A DNA stretch of 64,000 nucleotides from Pseudomonas putida. GTDB taxonomy: Bacteria; Pseudomonadota; Gammaproteobacteria; Pseudomonadales; Pseudomonadaceae. Below the pieces are notes generated by a model. The model did no database searches. It saw nothing but the letters and a program-made list of their open reading frames with translations, and had not been told where the DNA came from. Every line of letters starts with the position of its first letter. The stretch's first letter is position 1. The translations under genes were made by a program, and so were the position numbers. This document shows, piece by piece, positions 1 to 7,037 of the stretch. Where the stretch lies: the NCBI RefSeq assembly GCF_026625125.1, contig NZ_CP113097.1:2976001-3040000 (forward strand), given 5' to 3'.

Positions 1-245
1 TCGTCCCATGTAACATCCTTCATGCGCATGGACAGCGAACCGCTAACACCTTCGCCCAGGACAAGATTTAGCCCCCTATAATCGGCAAGAAGCTGTAAGG
101 CCGCAGATGTTTGAATAGTTTGAAAGTCAAAGGTCAGAGATTGCGGACCGTCTTCCGCAAATGTTTGGCTGATAATCACCGAGAGAAAGGCGGCGACAAA
201 GTAACGGCTAAAAGATTTGCAGATGCTCATAACGTCAATGTCCAT
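1..245 (-). CDS. Phage secretin (pIV/PilQ-like), N-terminal part, cut by the window edge
   Basis: An open frame runs off the left edge and encodes the N-terminus of a secretin, the outer-membrane channel through which filamentous phage leave the cell. It starts at an ATG at 245 (or 230). A signal peptide follows, with a hydrophobic core and a likely cut after SQTFA. The next stretch reads like a secretin N-terminal (STN-type) domain: LQLLADYRGLNLVLGEGVSG, then SLSMRMKDVTWD. It lies 37 bases after the Zot stop on the same strand, where other inoviruses keep a channel gene. No strong ribosome-binding site is visible, so it may depend on read-through from zot. The family call comes from pattern recognition of about 55 mature residues; the channel domain is outside the window. 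Confidence 0.75.
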   Translation of the reverse strand, partial: MDIDVMSICKSFSRYFVAAFLSVIISQTFAEDGPQSLTFDFQTIQTSAALQLLADYRGLNLVLGEGVSGSLSMRMKDVTWD

Positions 246-282
246 GATTTGTGGATTGCTTGGGATAGGGGTCAGCGCTACG

Positions 283-1314
283 CTAAACCCCTCCCCCAAT
301 CAATCCACCAACTATAGGGTTGGACTTTTTTAAGGCCCAGGCTGTAATTTTTAAACCATCAACAACACAATAAGCCTCAGTGAAGTCTGAAACATACCTG
401 CAGTGACTAAACGATATGTATCTGGTATTGCCATTTGCATCAGATATGAGAGCTAATGATTCAGATATAGCTCTGGAATTCGGGTCAGGCTTTGAGGGGT
501 GAACAAAACCAACCAGCCGCCACGTAGTTGATAAAGGCGGCTCAACAGGCTTTGCTGCAACTGCACTTACCTTTGCGTTGACGGCGCTAATCGTGTTGGC
601 GTCATCACGCTGAAAGAACTTTTTCGAGTAATGAAAACCAAATCCGAGCAGAAACAAAGCTCCGAAGACACATAGCCAAAGCCCGTAGGAACGCAAGAAA
701 CTAGAACGCCCATCAGCCGCAGACTCATCTCCTACGCCAGAGCTAGAAAGAGTTGCAGACTGATAAAAAGAATACACAGATGATTTAAAGGCCCCACCTG
801 TTGTTCGAACAAGTTTTGACTTGGGCGGACTATCACCGGTTACTGAACCTTGATAAATATCAACCTTGAACGTTTTTTTACTCAGTTTGCGTATACGATA
901 AGTGGTTTCAACAAGCAGGCGAACCCAGCTAGATATTTGAGCTAAATCTTGTGTAACAAGCACAACGCGCATGGAGTTATTTTTGTCATCAACGCGATGA
1001 CGATGTTCTGCTAACAGGGACTTATCGCTTAAATTTGCATGATTGACATTCTGCCCAGCTGGCCAGCGTCTCCAACATTCATCAAGGATAGCAACAGAAC
1101 CAGGTGGTATCACCTCAGAAATATCATCTAATTCGAACCAATTAGAAGGCAGCTGAGTAATATTTCCGCCAAAAGTAGCTAGGAGATCATCAACCGAAAG
1201 AGGGATGTTTGTAACCACATGCCTATTTTGCTTCAAGGAAGGAATTACAACATGCTCAACAACGCCATAGCTTTTACCATGGCCTGGCTTGCCTACATAT
1301 GCATGGATAGCCAT
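283..1314 (-). CDS. Zot-domain phage assembly ATPase (pI-like)
   Basis: A 343-residue Zonula-occludens-toxin-domain protein, the inner-membrane ATPase that drives filamentous phage assembly and extrusion. Walker A is GKPGHGKS at residues 8-15 and a Walker B-like VAILDE sits at 74-79. A single membrane segment lies at about 211-229 (LWLCVFGALFLLGFGFHY), followed by a C-terminal domain. This matches the pI/Zot layout of a cytoplasmic ATPase, one TM helix and a periplasmic tail. It starts 3 bases after the DUF2523 gene, and a secretin gene follows, so the assembly and exit machinery sits together. The membership is firm; nothing here suggests a toxin role in animals. Confidence 0.93.
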   Translation of the reverse strand: MAIHAYVGKPGHGKSYGVVEHVVIPSLKQNRHVVTNIPLSVDDLLATFGGNITQLPSNWFELDDISEVIPPGSVAILDECWRRWPAGQNVNHANLSDKSLLAEHRHRVDDKNNSMRVVLVTQDLAQISSWVRLLVETTYRIRKLSKKTFKVDIYQGSVTGDSPPKSKLVRTTGGAFKSSVYSFYQSATLSSSGVGDESAADGRSSFLRSYGLWLCVFGALFLLGFGFHYSKKFFQRDDANTISAVNAKVSAVAAKPVEPPLSTTWRLVGFVHPSKPDPNSRAISESLALISDANGNTRYISFSHCRYVSDFTEAYCVVDGLKITAWALKKSNPIVGGLIGGGV

Positions 1315-1317
1315 AAA

Positions 1318-1602
1318 TCACCCTACAAAAGGAATGCGACGGACAAGAAACCTGAGAACATAAGCGCCCGTAACCATGGTTAGCCCGTAAGGAAGGTGCA
1401 TTAAGTTGAGGAAGTACCAGACACCCGGATCGATATTTGAGAACAGATCGCCAGATGCTTCGATTAACGGAACGATTTTACTGTTGCTTACAAGGTACAA
1501 GAGGCCCTGCCAAAACCACTCACCAATAATAAGCGGCAGGTCAAGAATAAACTGAATAAGCTGCTCAATAATTGAGATTAACCACTGGGCAAAAGAAGTC
1601 AT
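1318..1602 (-). CDS. DUF2523-type minor coat / membrane protein (pVI-like)
   Basis: A 94-residue hydrophobic protein with two or three membrane segments: residues about 5-35, and about 68-85 including YGLTMVTGAYVLRFLVRRIP. Small multi-pass proteins of the DUF2523 family sit between the adsorption protein and zot in many Pseudomonas inoviruses and are taken as the pVI-like end-cap protein. Here it has exactly that position: 15 bases after the pIII-like gene and 3 bases before zot. The C-terminal basic cluster (RRIPFVG) fits a cytoplasmic end. Family by position and appearance; the structural role is inferred. Confidence 0.75.
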   Translation of the reverse strand: MTSFAQWLISIIEQLIQFILDLPLIIGEWFWQGLLYLVSNSKIVPLIEASGDLFSNIDPGVWYFLNLMHLPYGLTMVTGAYVLRFLVRRIPFVG

Positions 1603-1617
1603 AAAGGCTACCTATTA

Positions 1618-2679
1618 TTAAGCAGTCAAGAACACACGGACAGCCAATAAGGACCAGCACGCCAAGAAAACCGTGCTCAAAATTCCCGAATAATTGGACA
1701 GCAAGGTGCAGTGAGCATCAAGTGTTACGACAGTTCCGAATACCGGTATCTCAGGTGCGGGGCAAATTCCTTGTTGCGCACTGCCAGATATTTTTGAATC
1801 AAAATCTACGAGTGCCTTACCAAACGCAGACTCATTAAAATCAACCTCCATTTGCAGAGCGTAACGCTGATAACCTATAGCGTTTTCTTCCTTATTTATG
1901 ATAGAAGTAGCATCGATGTTGCCTGGATTTACAAAAGCGATATCCCTTACAAACACTGAGCCATCACCAGAGTTTGCTCCTCCATCACCTCCTCCTACGT
2001 CACCGCCACCGGTATCACCACCCTCCCCTGTATCCTCACCCTCATCGGGGTCAGAGGCATTCAAAGGATCACCAGTGCCTGGAGGTAAATAGGCAGATTC
2101 GACAGTGCAATTAGGGCTGGAAGAGTCCAGCCCTACAGAAAAATTACAGAAGCCAGTATCTGTTGAGCCTGTAACTAAATAGCATGTGCTAGTAGAAGCA
2201 GAGGAAGCAAGATACAAACAGGAATCATGACAAATATCCTCAGTAACTTGACGTGTAGACCAAATGACAGAGTAGTCTTTGCCATTGTAACTTGCAGGGG
2301 ATAAAGAGCCGCGTGACCGAAGAACCTCAGGGCAAACAACATCCTCTGCTGGCACAGCAAAAACAATATTTGCCATTTCTCGAGTGCCGGCTTGGTCGTA
2401 TGTAAGAGTGTATGAGTAATCACACTTATACATAGTGGAGGACAGTGCAGAACAACCTTTCGCTGTAAAGTTGCTTTTAGTAGTGTCGGTGTTGGAGCTT
2501 CTGAGGTAACCCACATAAGCGGCAACAAACAATTCCGGCGTGCTCTTAACTCCAGCAGATGAGCAAGCCGCAGCTGTCGCGCCTTGTTTGTAAGAGTCAG
2601 AACACTGCCATCCTGCAAAAGCACTAGGCGCAAAATTCAGAAAGGCTAAAAGAGCAAGAAGCGAATAAAATTTTCTCAT
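1618..2679 (-). CDS. Adsorption protein, pIII/CoaA-like
   Basis: A 353-residue secreted protein with a signal peptide (cut near residue 22, SAFA|GW), a Cys-rich N-terminal half, an Asp/Glu/Gly-rich linker at roughly residues 205-240 with runs such as GGGDVGGGDGG, and a C-terminal domain ending in a hydrophobic anchor (about 335-350). This is the plan of filamentous phage pIII: receptor-binding domains, flexible glycine linker, membrane anchor. The cysteines suggest several disulfides. Its ATG overlaps the stop of the 26-residue upstream gene (ATGA), so translation is probably coupled. The receptor, probably a pilus, cannot be read from the sequence. Confidence 0.85.
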   Translation of the reverse strand: MRKFYSLLALLAFLNFAPSAFAGWQCSDSYKQGATAAACSSAGVKSTPELFVAAYVGYLRSSNTDTTKSNFTAKGCSALSSTMYKCDYSYTLTYDQAGTREMANIVFAVPAEDVVCPEVLRSRGSLSPASYNGKDYSVIWSTRQVTEDICHDSCLYLASSASTSTCYLVTGSTDTGFCNFSVGLDSSSPNCTVESAYLPPGTGDPLNASDPDEGEDTGEGGDTGGGDVGGGDGGANSGDGSVFVRDIAFVNPGNIDATSIINKEENAIGYQRYALQMEVDFNESAFGKALVDFDSKISGSAQQGICPAPEIPVFGTVVTLDAHCTLLSNYSGILSTVFLACWSLLAVRVFLTA

Positions 2680-2756
2680 TTAACCCACCCTGTGAAAACA
2701 GCAAATGCGCAGCCAGCCCCAATACAGAAAAATGCAAAGTAATAAAATTGCTCCAT
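2676..2756 (-). CDS. 26-residue membrane microprotein (pVII/pIX-like candidate)
   Basis: A very short gene encoding MEQFYYFAFFCIGAGCAFAV followed by FTGWVK. The protein is essentially one membrane helix with a small acidic N-terminus and one C-terminal lysine. A GAGG ribosome-binding site lies 8 bases before the ATG. Its TGA overlaps the ATG of the pIII-like gene in an ATGA pair, typical of coupled translation. It lies between the coat-gene terminator and gene III, a usual place for minor coat proteins of filamentous phage. Length and topology resemble pVII/pIX end-cap proteins, but sequence alone cannot prove homology. Confidence 0.65.
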   Translation of the reverse strand: MEQFYYFAFFCIGAGCAFAVFTGWVK

Positions 2757-2779
2757 GGCAAGGGCCTCGATTTACAGAC

Positions 2780-2804
2780 AAAAAAAGGGCGCCCGAAGAC
2801 GCCC
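2780..2804 (-). terminator. Rho-independent terminator after the major coat gene
   Basis: On the minus strand GGGCGTC-TTCG-GGCGCCC forms a 7-bp stem (one T-G pair) capped by a TTCG loop and followed by seven T residues. It sits 18 bases after the coat-protein stop and before the minor coat genes. Filamentous phages commonly keep a terminator here so that coat mRNA is made in excess over downstream genes. The match to the classic stem, stable loop and T-tract is very good. Confidence 0.9.
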
Positions 2805-2822
2805 AGGTGCAGCAGGTTCGAA

Positions 2823-3053
2823 TTAACGACCGAAGAAGCCGAGTACCAGGCGCGCGCCTTTAACCACGACCAGGACGCCGGCCAGGGAAGCAGCAACAGC
2901 AAGAATTGCCGTACTAACGCCCGAAAAATCAGCAGAGGAAGTAAGCGCCGAATAATCGACGGCACCTTCGGCAGCAAAAACAGCAGGCGCAGCCAGAACA
3001 GCGGCTACAGTGGCAACGACAGCGGATTTCTTGAACTTATTTTTCTTGGACAT
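2823..3053 (-). CDS. Major coat protein precursor (pVIII/CoaB-like)
   Basis: A 76-residue precursor: basic start (MSKKNKFKK), hydrophobic signal peptide ending APAVFA (cut after about residue 27), then a mature protein of about 49 residues. The mature part has a short acidic N-terminus (AEGAVDYS), a membrane-spanning helix (ILAVAASLAGVLVVVKGARL) and a basic C-terminus (VLGFFGR) that would face phage DNA. This is the standard design of a filamentous major coat protein. It follows the 73-residue membrane protein by 9 bases and is followed by a strong terminator, fitting high expression. Confidence 0.93.
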   Translation of the reverse strand: MSKKNKFKKSAVVATVAAVLAAPAVFAAEGAVDYSALTSSADFSGVSTAILAVAASLAGVLVVVKGARLVLGFFGR

Positions 3054-3062
3054 ATTAAAGCC

Positions 3063-3284
3063 TCATGATTGAAAGAAGTTTAAAACAACCCGGATACCCA
3101 TAGCCAAAACAAGAAATGTTCCAACGAGAGTAAAGCCGGACCCCAACGCCTGGGCCGCAACAAGCGGATCAAGCTGAGATGGATCAAAGGGCGGGTTATA
3201 AGGAATAACCACCCAATTAGAAGAACAGATCGGCACCCCGCCCTCAGTTACTAGGTCAGAAGGACAATAAAGGGTGCCAGACAT
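3063..3284 (-). CDS. Small phage membrane protein, function unknown
   Basis: A 73-residue protein with a Cys-containing, Pro-rich N-terminal half (CPSDL..., PICSSNW, NPPFDPSQLDP) and one C-terminal membrane helix (about residues 48-70, FTLVGTFLVLAMGIRVVLNF). There is no clear signal peptide, so the N-terminus may be exported by the helix itself. Start and stop overlap with the upstream ssDNA-binding gene (TAATG), giving coupled translation. Proteins of this size just before the coat gene occur in Pseudomonas filamentous phages; the role, perhaps a minor coat protein, is inferred from position only. Confidence 0.6.
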   Translation of the reverse strand: MSGTLYCPSDLVTEGGVPICSSNWVVIPYNPPFDPSQLDPLVAAQALGSGFTLVGTFLVLAMGIRVVLNFFQS

Positions 3285-3613
3285 TACGAAGCCTTCTGAA
3301 CAGCTGCACCATTACCGACTGGGCGCTGTTCCTCAATGCGGAGGGGAATACCGGCCAACTGATAATTCAACTCTTTATAACGCTCGTTATAAGATACGTT
3401 GAACGGCGCGTAGACTTCGACGCCCTTTTGAGCGCGATACGCATTGTGGAGACCCTGCTTTACCGCATCGCCGAATACGGAAAGTTCATAAAGCTCGAAT
3501 TGCTTCATGCCATTACGGTTCAGGCTCTCTGCCTGGATACCTACGATAGCCCATGGCTTTTCAGCAGTGCCACGATCAATTACGTCAACGATAACGCCTT
3601 TCAAGATTTTCAT
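3284..3613 (-). CDS. ssDNA-binding protein (gene V-type)
   Basis: A 109-residue soluble protein without membrane segments, starting MKILKGVIVDVIDRGTAEKP and rich in beta-strand pattern. It resembles the single-stranded-DNA-binding proteins of Pseudomonas inoviruses, which coat the viral strand before packaging and switch replication to single-strand production. Its place between the replication gene and the coat genes matches gene V of Ff phages and its Pf-phage counterpart. The tail (VGNGAAVQKAS) is flexible. The call is from length, composition and position; the fold cannot be confirmed by eye. Confidence 0.65.
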   Translation of the reverse strand: MKILKGVIVDVIDRGTAEKPWAIVGIQAESLNRNGMKQFELYELSVFGDAVKQGLHNAYRAQKGVEVYAPFNVSYNERYKELNYQLAGIPLRIEEQRPVGNGAAVQKAS

Positions 3614-3634
3614 ATTTTCAATTCCACTGGGGAG

Positions 3635-3784
3635 TTAAATGCCCAGCCGGGCACGTTTAATGGCGAAGCGTTCTTTGATAAAGAAGTAGAAATAAGTCGA
3701 ACAAGCCAGCACTAGGCAGGAACCAAGAGACAAACCAAGGCCCAATAAAAAGCCAGTAACTACAACATCAGGCGTGCATTGCAT
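3635..3784 (-). CDS. 49-residue membrane protein
   Basis: A short gene, MQCTPDVVVTGFLLGLGLSL... ending in the basic tail KERFAIKRARLGI. One long hydrophobic stretch (residues about 7-36) makes a single transmembrane helix with the positive end inside. It begins 8 bases after the stop of the 80-residue gene and ends 21 bases before the ssDNA-binding gene, so it is embedded in the phage operon. It could be a minor coat or assembly protein; no family is recognised. Confidence 0.6.
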   Translation of the reverse strand: MQCTPDVVVTGFLLGLGLSLGSCLVLACSTYFYFFIKERFAIKRARLGI

Positions 3785-3792
3785 ATTTAGCC

Positions 3793-4035
3793 TCAGCTGC
3801 GCTTATCTTGTGGATGAAATGCCCAGCCAGGGACCTGGACAGAGTCATCACGGCGGAAAGTCATAAACTCACGTCGTGACTTTTGGCGCTTTACTTCCTG
3901 TTGAGCCAATGCAGTAAGAAAGACGCGCATAAGGCTATTAACACAAGCAGATTGATCCAGTCCTGGAGATCGAATTGCAGCATCTATTTGGGCCTCCACC
4001 TCAAAACGTAGGTTTTGATAAGTTACACGGTCCAT
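3793..4035 (-). CDS. Small phage protein, unknown (80 aa)
   Basis: An 80-residue charged, soluble protein (MDRVTYQNLRFEVEAQIDAA...). Its first 55 residues look helical (DQSACVNSLMRVFLTALAQQEVKRQKSRREF). The ATG lies directly after the stop of the preceding 77-residue gene with no spacing, consistent with coupled translation. It sits between the replication initiator and the structural genes, where Pseudomonas inoviruses carry small replication or regulatory proteins. I do not recognise a family. Confidence 0.6.
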   Translation of the reverse strand: MDRVTYQNLRFEVEAQIDAAIRSPGLDQSACVNSLMRVFLTALAQQEVKRQKSRREFMTFRRDDSVQVPGWAFHPQDKRS

Positions 4036-4269
4036 TTAGTAACCCATCCATTCAGCAATACAGAGAGTGCCTTTCGCTTCATACTCCAGAACCCAAATAC
4101 GCTCGGGCTTAACTGCCTGCTCTTTACGAGTTTCAAGCGCCTGAATTGTTTGTTCGACAGACTGCTGTAGGACGGAATTCTTGCGTGACGCCTCAAGAGA
4201 TTTTCGAAACTCAATGTTGCGACGATCAGAAGCAGTTAGACGGGCTCCGTCAAAACGAACAGTAATCAC
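4036..4269 (-). CDS. Small phage protein, unknown (77 aa)
   Basis: A 77-residue protein, MITVRFDGARLTASDRRNIE..., with a highly charged helical middle (EFRKSLEASRKNSVLQQSVEQ) that may form a coiled coil. The start codon is GTG and overlaps the stop of the replication gene as GTGA, so it should be translated by coupling. It is followed without a gap by another small gene. Position suggests an accessory replication or regulatory role, but no family is recognised. Confidence 0.6.
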   Translation of the reverse strand: MITVRFDGARLTASDRRNIEFRKSLEASRKNSVLQQSVEQTIQALETRKEQAVKPERIWVLEYEAKGTLCIAEWMGY

Positions 4270-5408
4270 GCTGCCACCAACTGCAAATGGCCAGCCGGGC
4301 GCTTGTACCAGTTAGGAATCTCGATAACAGAAACACGTGTAACCTCACGAATTTCTTTAACGATGACCGGCGAAAACTTAGTGTGATCAAATGGCATTCG
4401 GATGTTAATTCCAATGCGATTAAGATGTGCAGCATGCTCATTAACTTGGCGCTTCGAAAAATCCAATGGAGTTTGTGCATTCATCCACTGGATTGCATAC
4501 ATAGCAGTCGTATTGGCAGCCCTCATGTTAGGGCGAACACCCGAGGCGACAAGCTGTTCAGCGATCGATAACAAGTCCATGGCATTCACCTTAAGCTTCT
4601 GATCAAGCTTCAAAAAATCTTTATGGAGGCGGGTTAACTCACCTTCGTCAAATAAGCCCCAATAGGCCAAGTGATGGCGTTTGAGAAATTCAGCCTTGAA
4701 TCCTTGTTCAAAGCGAACAATGCCTTGCTCTTCGCAATAGGCCTGAACCTTCTGGATGTATTTATACTCTTCGGAGGTCTCGCCGAAGATTCTTTTTACT
4801 TTTGGGAGACTATTACTAAGCATTTCGAATGCTTTATCGTAAGCCTTACGGAATTGAAGGCGAGCACCCTGCCCTAGAGCCTTAGTTGTCCAGGTGGCAG
4901 TGCGACCATTGGGATACAAAAAACCATAATTCCTACCGATAGCCTGACTTGAAATACCTTTCAAATATGCAGGCACGTTACCTTTACCGACAGCGTGATT
5001 GCTCGTCACGTCAATGCGAGTAATTACCATGCCATCGGCAGTGGTACCAACATGTTGTCCGTCTGGACCTTGGCGAAAATCAATCCGGGTACACTTCGTT
5101 AACGGAGGAAGGCCGTATTGAGCCAAAATACGGTTGTAAACGATCACGCACTGCTCAATTGTTGTATAACCAAAAAGGTTGTCTGCCCTATCGATGCGGC
5201 TTGGATTCCCTTCAATGAATACCCGACGGCCATGAACTCTGATGATTATCACGGTCGACCAGCTGCCTTCATGCTTGAAGCCAGGTTGCTTGCTCGACAA
5301 AAGCTCGCCAGTCTTTGAGCACAGGGTCTCAATGACAATGTCCGTCACCTTAGGCAGGTCGAAATCGTATTCCTGGTAGGCGGAGAGCCAGTCGTAGAAG
5401 ATGTGCAT
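4266..5408 (-). CDS. Replication initiator, filamentous phage gene II/X family
   Basis: A 380-residue protein that starts MHIFYDWLSAYQEYDFDLPK and matches the general look of inovirus replication proteins (Phage_CRI / gene II-X families). These nick the viral origin to start rolling-circle replication. The N-terminal half holds the beta-rich nuclease-like part (TKCTRIDFRQG, VITRIDVTSN). A helical C-terminal half follows (KLKVNAMDLLSIAEQLV...). It is the first gene of the phage operon, divergent from the XRE regulator across a 156-base control region with an inverted repeat, so it is probably the gene repressed in lysogeny. Catalytic tyrosines could not be assigned without an alignment. Confidence 0.85.
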   Translation of the reverse strand: MHIFYDWLSAYQEYDFDLPKVTDIVIETLCSKTGELLSSKQPGFKHEGSWSTVIIIRVHGRRVFIEGNPSRIDRADNLFGYTTIEQCVIVYNRILAQYGLPPLTKCTRIDFRQGPDGQHVGTTADGMVITRIDVTSNHAVGKGNVPAYLKGISSQAIGRNYGFLYPNGRTATWTTKALGQGARLQFRKAYDKAFEMLSNSLPKVKRIFGETSEEYKYIQKVQAYCEEQGIVRFEQGFKAEFLKRHHLAYWGLFDEGELTRLHKDFLKLDQKLKVNAMDLLSIAEQLVASGVRPNMRAANTTAMYAIQWMNAQTPLDFSKRQVNEHAAHLNRIGINIRMPFDHTKFSPVIVKEIREVTRVSVIEIPNWYKRPAGHLQLVAA

Positions 5409-5433
5409 CCCTGAACCTTGCTATCGAAACCAC

Positions 5434-5463
5434 GGATTACCTCTGTCACAACGGAGGTATTCC
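5434..5463. promoter_or_regulatory. Likely repressor operator between phage rep and XRE genes
   Basis: An imperfect inverted repeat: GGATTACCTCTG, 6 bases, then the arm whose reverse complement is GGAATACCTCCG (10 of 12 positions match). It lies 26-55 bases before the replication gene start and about 100 bases before the XRE gene, in the only divergent intergenic region of the prophage. Sites like this are typical binding sites for phage repressors. That the XRE protein binds here is inference. Confidence 0.5.
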
Positions 5464-5564
5464 GCGATGATAGACAGTCCACCGATGCAGTCAAGAGAAA
5501 AAGAACGGTTTTTTCCTGATAATAGGGCTATAGCAACGGGAAACTGTCTTTGGAGGCGTGCGGA

Positions 5565-5975
5565 ATGGGCATTGGAACGAGGATCAGGCAGGAACGACTC
5601 AAGCAAGGCCTGGAACTCAAGGAGCTAGCCAGGCTCAGCGGAATGCCTGAGAGGACTCTGGCGGACATCGAGCGTGAGGTCTCGAATCCGAGGGCGGACA
5701 ACCTGAAGAAAGTGATCATTTCACTGGGCTGTTCAGCCGATCAGATCATGTTCGACGACGATGAGCTGACGGAGGACGGTGACTTATCACTTCTGGTACG
5801 CGAGCTGAGCAAAACGGAAGAAGAAACCAGGCAAACGGTCAAACGAGTGATCCGAGCAATGCTCGTACAAGAACGTGTATTCGAGCTGGAGCGAATCAGG
5901 ATGGAGGAAAATCGAGACCGACAGAATCTGGCGCTTCCTCTAAAACGCTATGGAAAAACGGCTCAACAAAAATGA
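5565..5975 (+). CDS. XRE-family repressor of the prophage
   Basis: A 136-residue regulator. The N-terminal helix-turn-helix (residues about 1-60: IGTRIRQERLKQGLELKELA, then SGMPERTLADIEREVSNPR) is a clear Cro/C1-type domain. An acidic linker (DDDELTEDGD) leads to a helical C-terminal part probably used for dimerisation. I choose the ATG at 5565 because GGAGG lies 8 bases before it; a longer TTG start at 5550 has no such site. It diverges from the phage replication gene, the position of inovirus immunity repressors. Repression of phage replication is inferred from context. Confidence 0.85.
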   Translation: MGIGTRIRQERLKQGLELKELARLSGMPERTLADIEREVSNPRADNLKKVIISLGCSADQIMFDDDELTEDGDLSLLVRELSKTEEETRQTVKRVIRAMLVQERVFELERIRMEENRDRQNLALPLKRYGKTAQQK

Positions 5976-5999
5976 AAAAATGCGGATATCCGCAATGAA

Positions 6000-6023
6000 G
6001 TGGGGGTGTAACAGCACCCCCAC
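6000..6023. other. Strong hairpin between XRE and DnaB-N genes
   Basis: GTGGGGGTG and CACCCCCAC form a perfect 9-bp stem with a short loop, 25-48 bases after the XRE stop. There is no T-tract on the plus strand, so as a rho-independent terminator it is weak. It may slow transcription or separate the repressor from the downstream gene. Confidence 0.5.
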
Positions 6024-6056
6024 TCCTCCAGCCAGAAACCGCAAGGATCGCTACAA

Positions 6057-6611
6057 GTGCTGAACAGCAAGTGCCAAGGCCTGATCGAGATGCAGGAGCT
6101 TACCGTGCAGGGCATCGAGCGCGAATTGCTCGGTTGGCTGATCTTGATGGGGCTGGAGCCTCGACGCTACGGAGAGGCACCGCTGATCTCGGTTTTGATT
6201 AACCAGGTCAAGCTGAATGCCGGCTCGTTCGGCACCTCAACCCACCGGCTGATCTTCATGGCCATCGAGCGCCTCTACCGCCGACAGGACCCGATCGACA
6301 TCCTTCTCATCCTGGAGGATCTGGAGCTGTCGGGCGATCCAATAACGTTGCAGGAACTGGCCGAAATCGCACGGGATACGCCGTCAGGATTGATGGAAAA
6401 AGTGGACGCTATGGCCCGAATCATCAAAGCGTTTGGCGATCTTCGATCAGGCTTCGATACCAAAGAAAAGATCAGCCGGCGGCTGATGAGATTCCGTGAG
6501 GTCATGGACCACGGTTATTCGCACGGTGCCGTGTGGTGGACAGAAGATCCTCAGTGGCTGCTATCAAATCCACACGGCGAACACATCTGCTACGTCTATT
6601 ACACGGAATAA
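6057..6611 (+). CDS. Stand-alone DnaB N-terminal-domain protein
   Basis: A 184-residue protein whose first ~115 residues follow the replicative helicase DnaB N-terminal domain: ERELLGWLILMG, HRLIFMAIERLYRRQDPID, LQELAEIARDTPSGL, then MARIIKAFGDL. The helicase motor is absent. In DnaB this domain contacts primase and DnaC-type loaders, so a free copy could recruit or interfere with host replication. A GTG start at 6057 has AAGGA 9 bases before it; an ATG at 6090 is the alternative. It follows the XRE gene on the same strand inside the prophage. The C-terminal 65 residues are unassigned. Confidence 0.75.
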   Translation: MLNSKCQGLIEMQELTVQGIERELLGWLILMGLEPRRYGEAPLISVLINQVKLNAGSFGTSTHRLIFMAIERLYRRQDPIDILLILEDLELSGDPITLQELAEIARDTPSGLMEKVDAMARIIKAFGDLRSGFDTKEKISRRLMRFREVMDHGYSHGAVWWTEDPQWLLSNPHGEHICYVYYTE

Positions 6612-6828
6612 AAGCAAAGTCGTCTCCGACGGCCCTCCGGGGGGTCACCCTTTGTGACGCGGCGGGAGTCAGGAGGAAAAGCACCTCCTAACTCCCTTGC
6701 AGAGGGTAAGGGTCAGCGTGTGGTCAAGGGTACGCTTCGCCCGGGACTCCGTTCATCGTGACGATGAGGCGCTGTCACGACGAGCCGGGGTCGCGGCCCT
6801 TGACTTAGCCGAGCACGGGAAAAGGACG

Positions 6829-6853
6829 AAAAAAAACCGCCGTGCGGGCGGTT
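6829..6853 (-). terminator. Minus-strand terminator-like hairpin with T-tract
   Basis: Read on the minus strand, AACCGCC-CGCAC-GGCGGTT makes a 7-bp stem followed by a run of T (eight A on the plus strand at 6829-6836). It lies about 90 bases beyond a second terminator of the same orientation, so it may end a separate short transcript between them. Confidence 0.7.
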
Positions 6854-6942
6854 CTTCTCTCGCAGTCCAGGTGAGAAAGCTGGGCTGCGAACCTGGATGC
6901 AGTAACGTGTACGGCAAGATACTACCTCGAAAAATAGGCAGC

Positions 6943-6967
6943 AAAAAGCCCGCTGAGAAGCGGGCTT
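6943..6967 (-). terminator. Terminator of the 123-residue gene
   Basis: On the minus strand AAGCCCGC-TTCTCA-GCGGGCTT forms an 8-bp stem followed by TTTTT. It is 70 bases beyond the stop of the minus-strand gene at 7038-7409 and is its natural terminator. Confidence 0.75.
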
Positions 6968-6972
6968 CGTGT

Positions 6973-7013
6973 GTGCCTTTCGGCCAGAAATATTGCAACG
7001 TGCCTTTCGGCCA
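6973..7013. repeat. Direct repeat pair, 14 bp
   Basis: GTGCCTTTCGGCCA occurs twice, at 6973-6986 and 7000-7013, with a 27-base period. Each copy has a small internal dyad (GCC-TTTC-GGC). The repeats lie between the terminator and the stop of the 123-residue gene. Function is unknown; protein-binding iterons or an RNA tail structure are possible. Confidence 0.6.
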
Positions 7014-7037
7014 ACACGGCAGAATATACCCGAAAAC

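Larger units (their letters stand above)
6612..7037. other. Non-coding, structured phage region
   Basis: About 425 bases without a convincing gene. It contains two minus-strand terminator-like hairpins, a 10-bp hairpin at 6861-6889 (CGCAGTCCAG paired with CTGGGCTGCG) and a pair of direct repeats at 6973-7013. Filamentous phages keep origins and packaging hairpins in such regions, so this is a candidate for one, but no nick-site sequence could be recognised. The open frames here have no ribosome-binding sites or family signatures. Confidence 0.5.

Noticed and set aside
10..40. Second XerCD-like sequence at the left edge (TGCGCATG...TGTTACAT)
   Set aside because: It lies inside the secretin reading frame and matches dif much less well than the site at 7576-7608.
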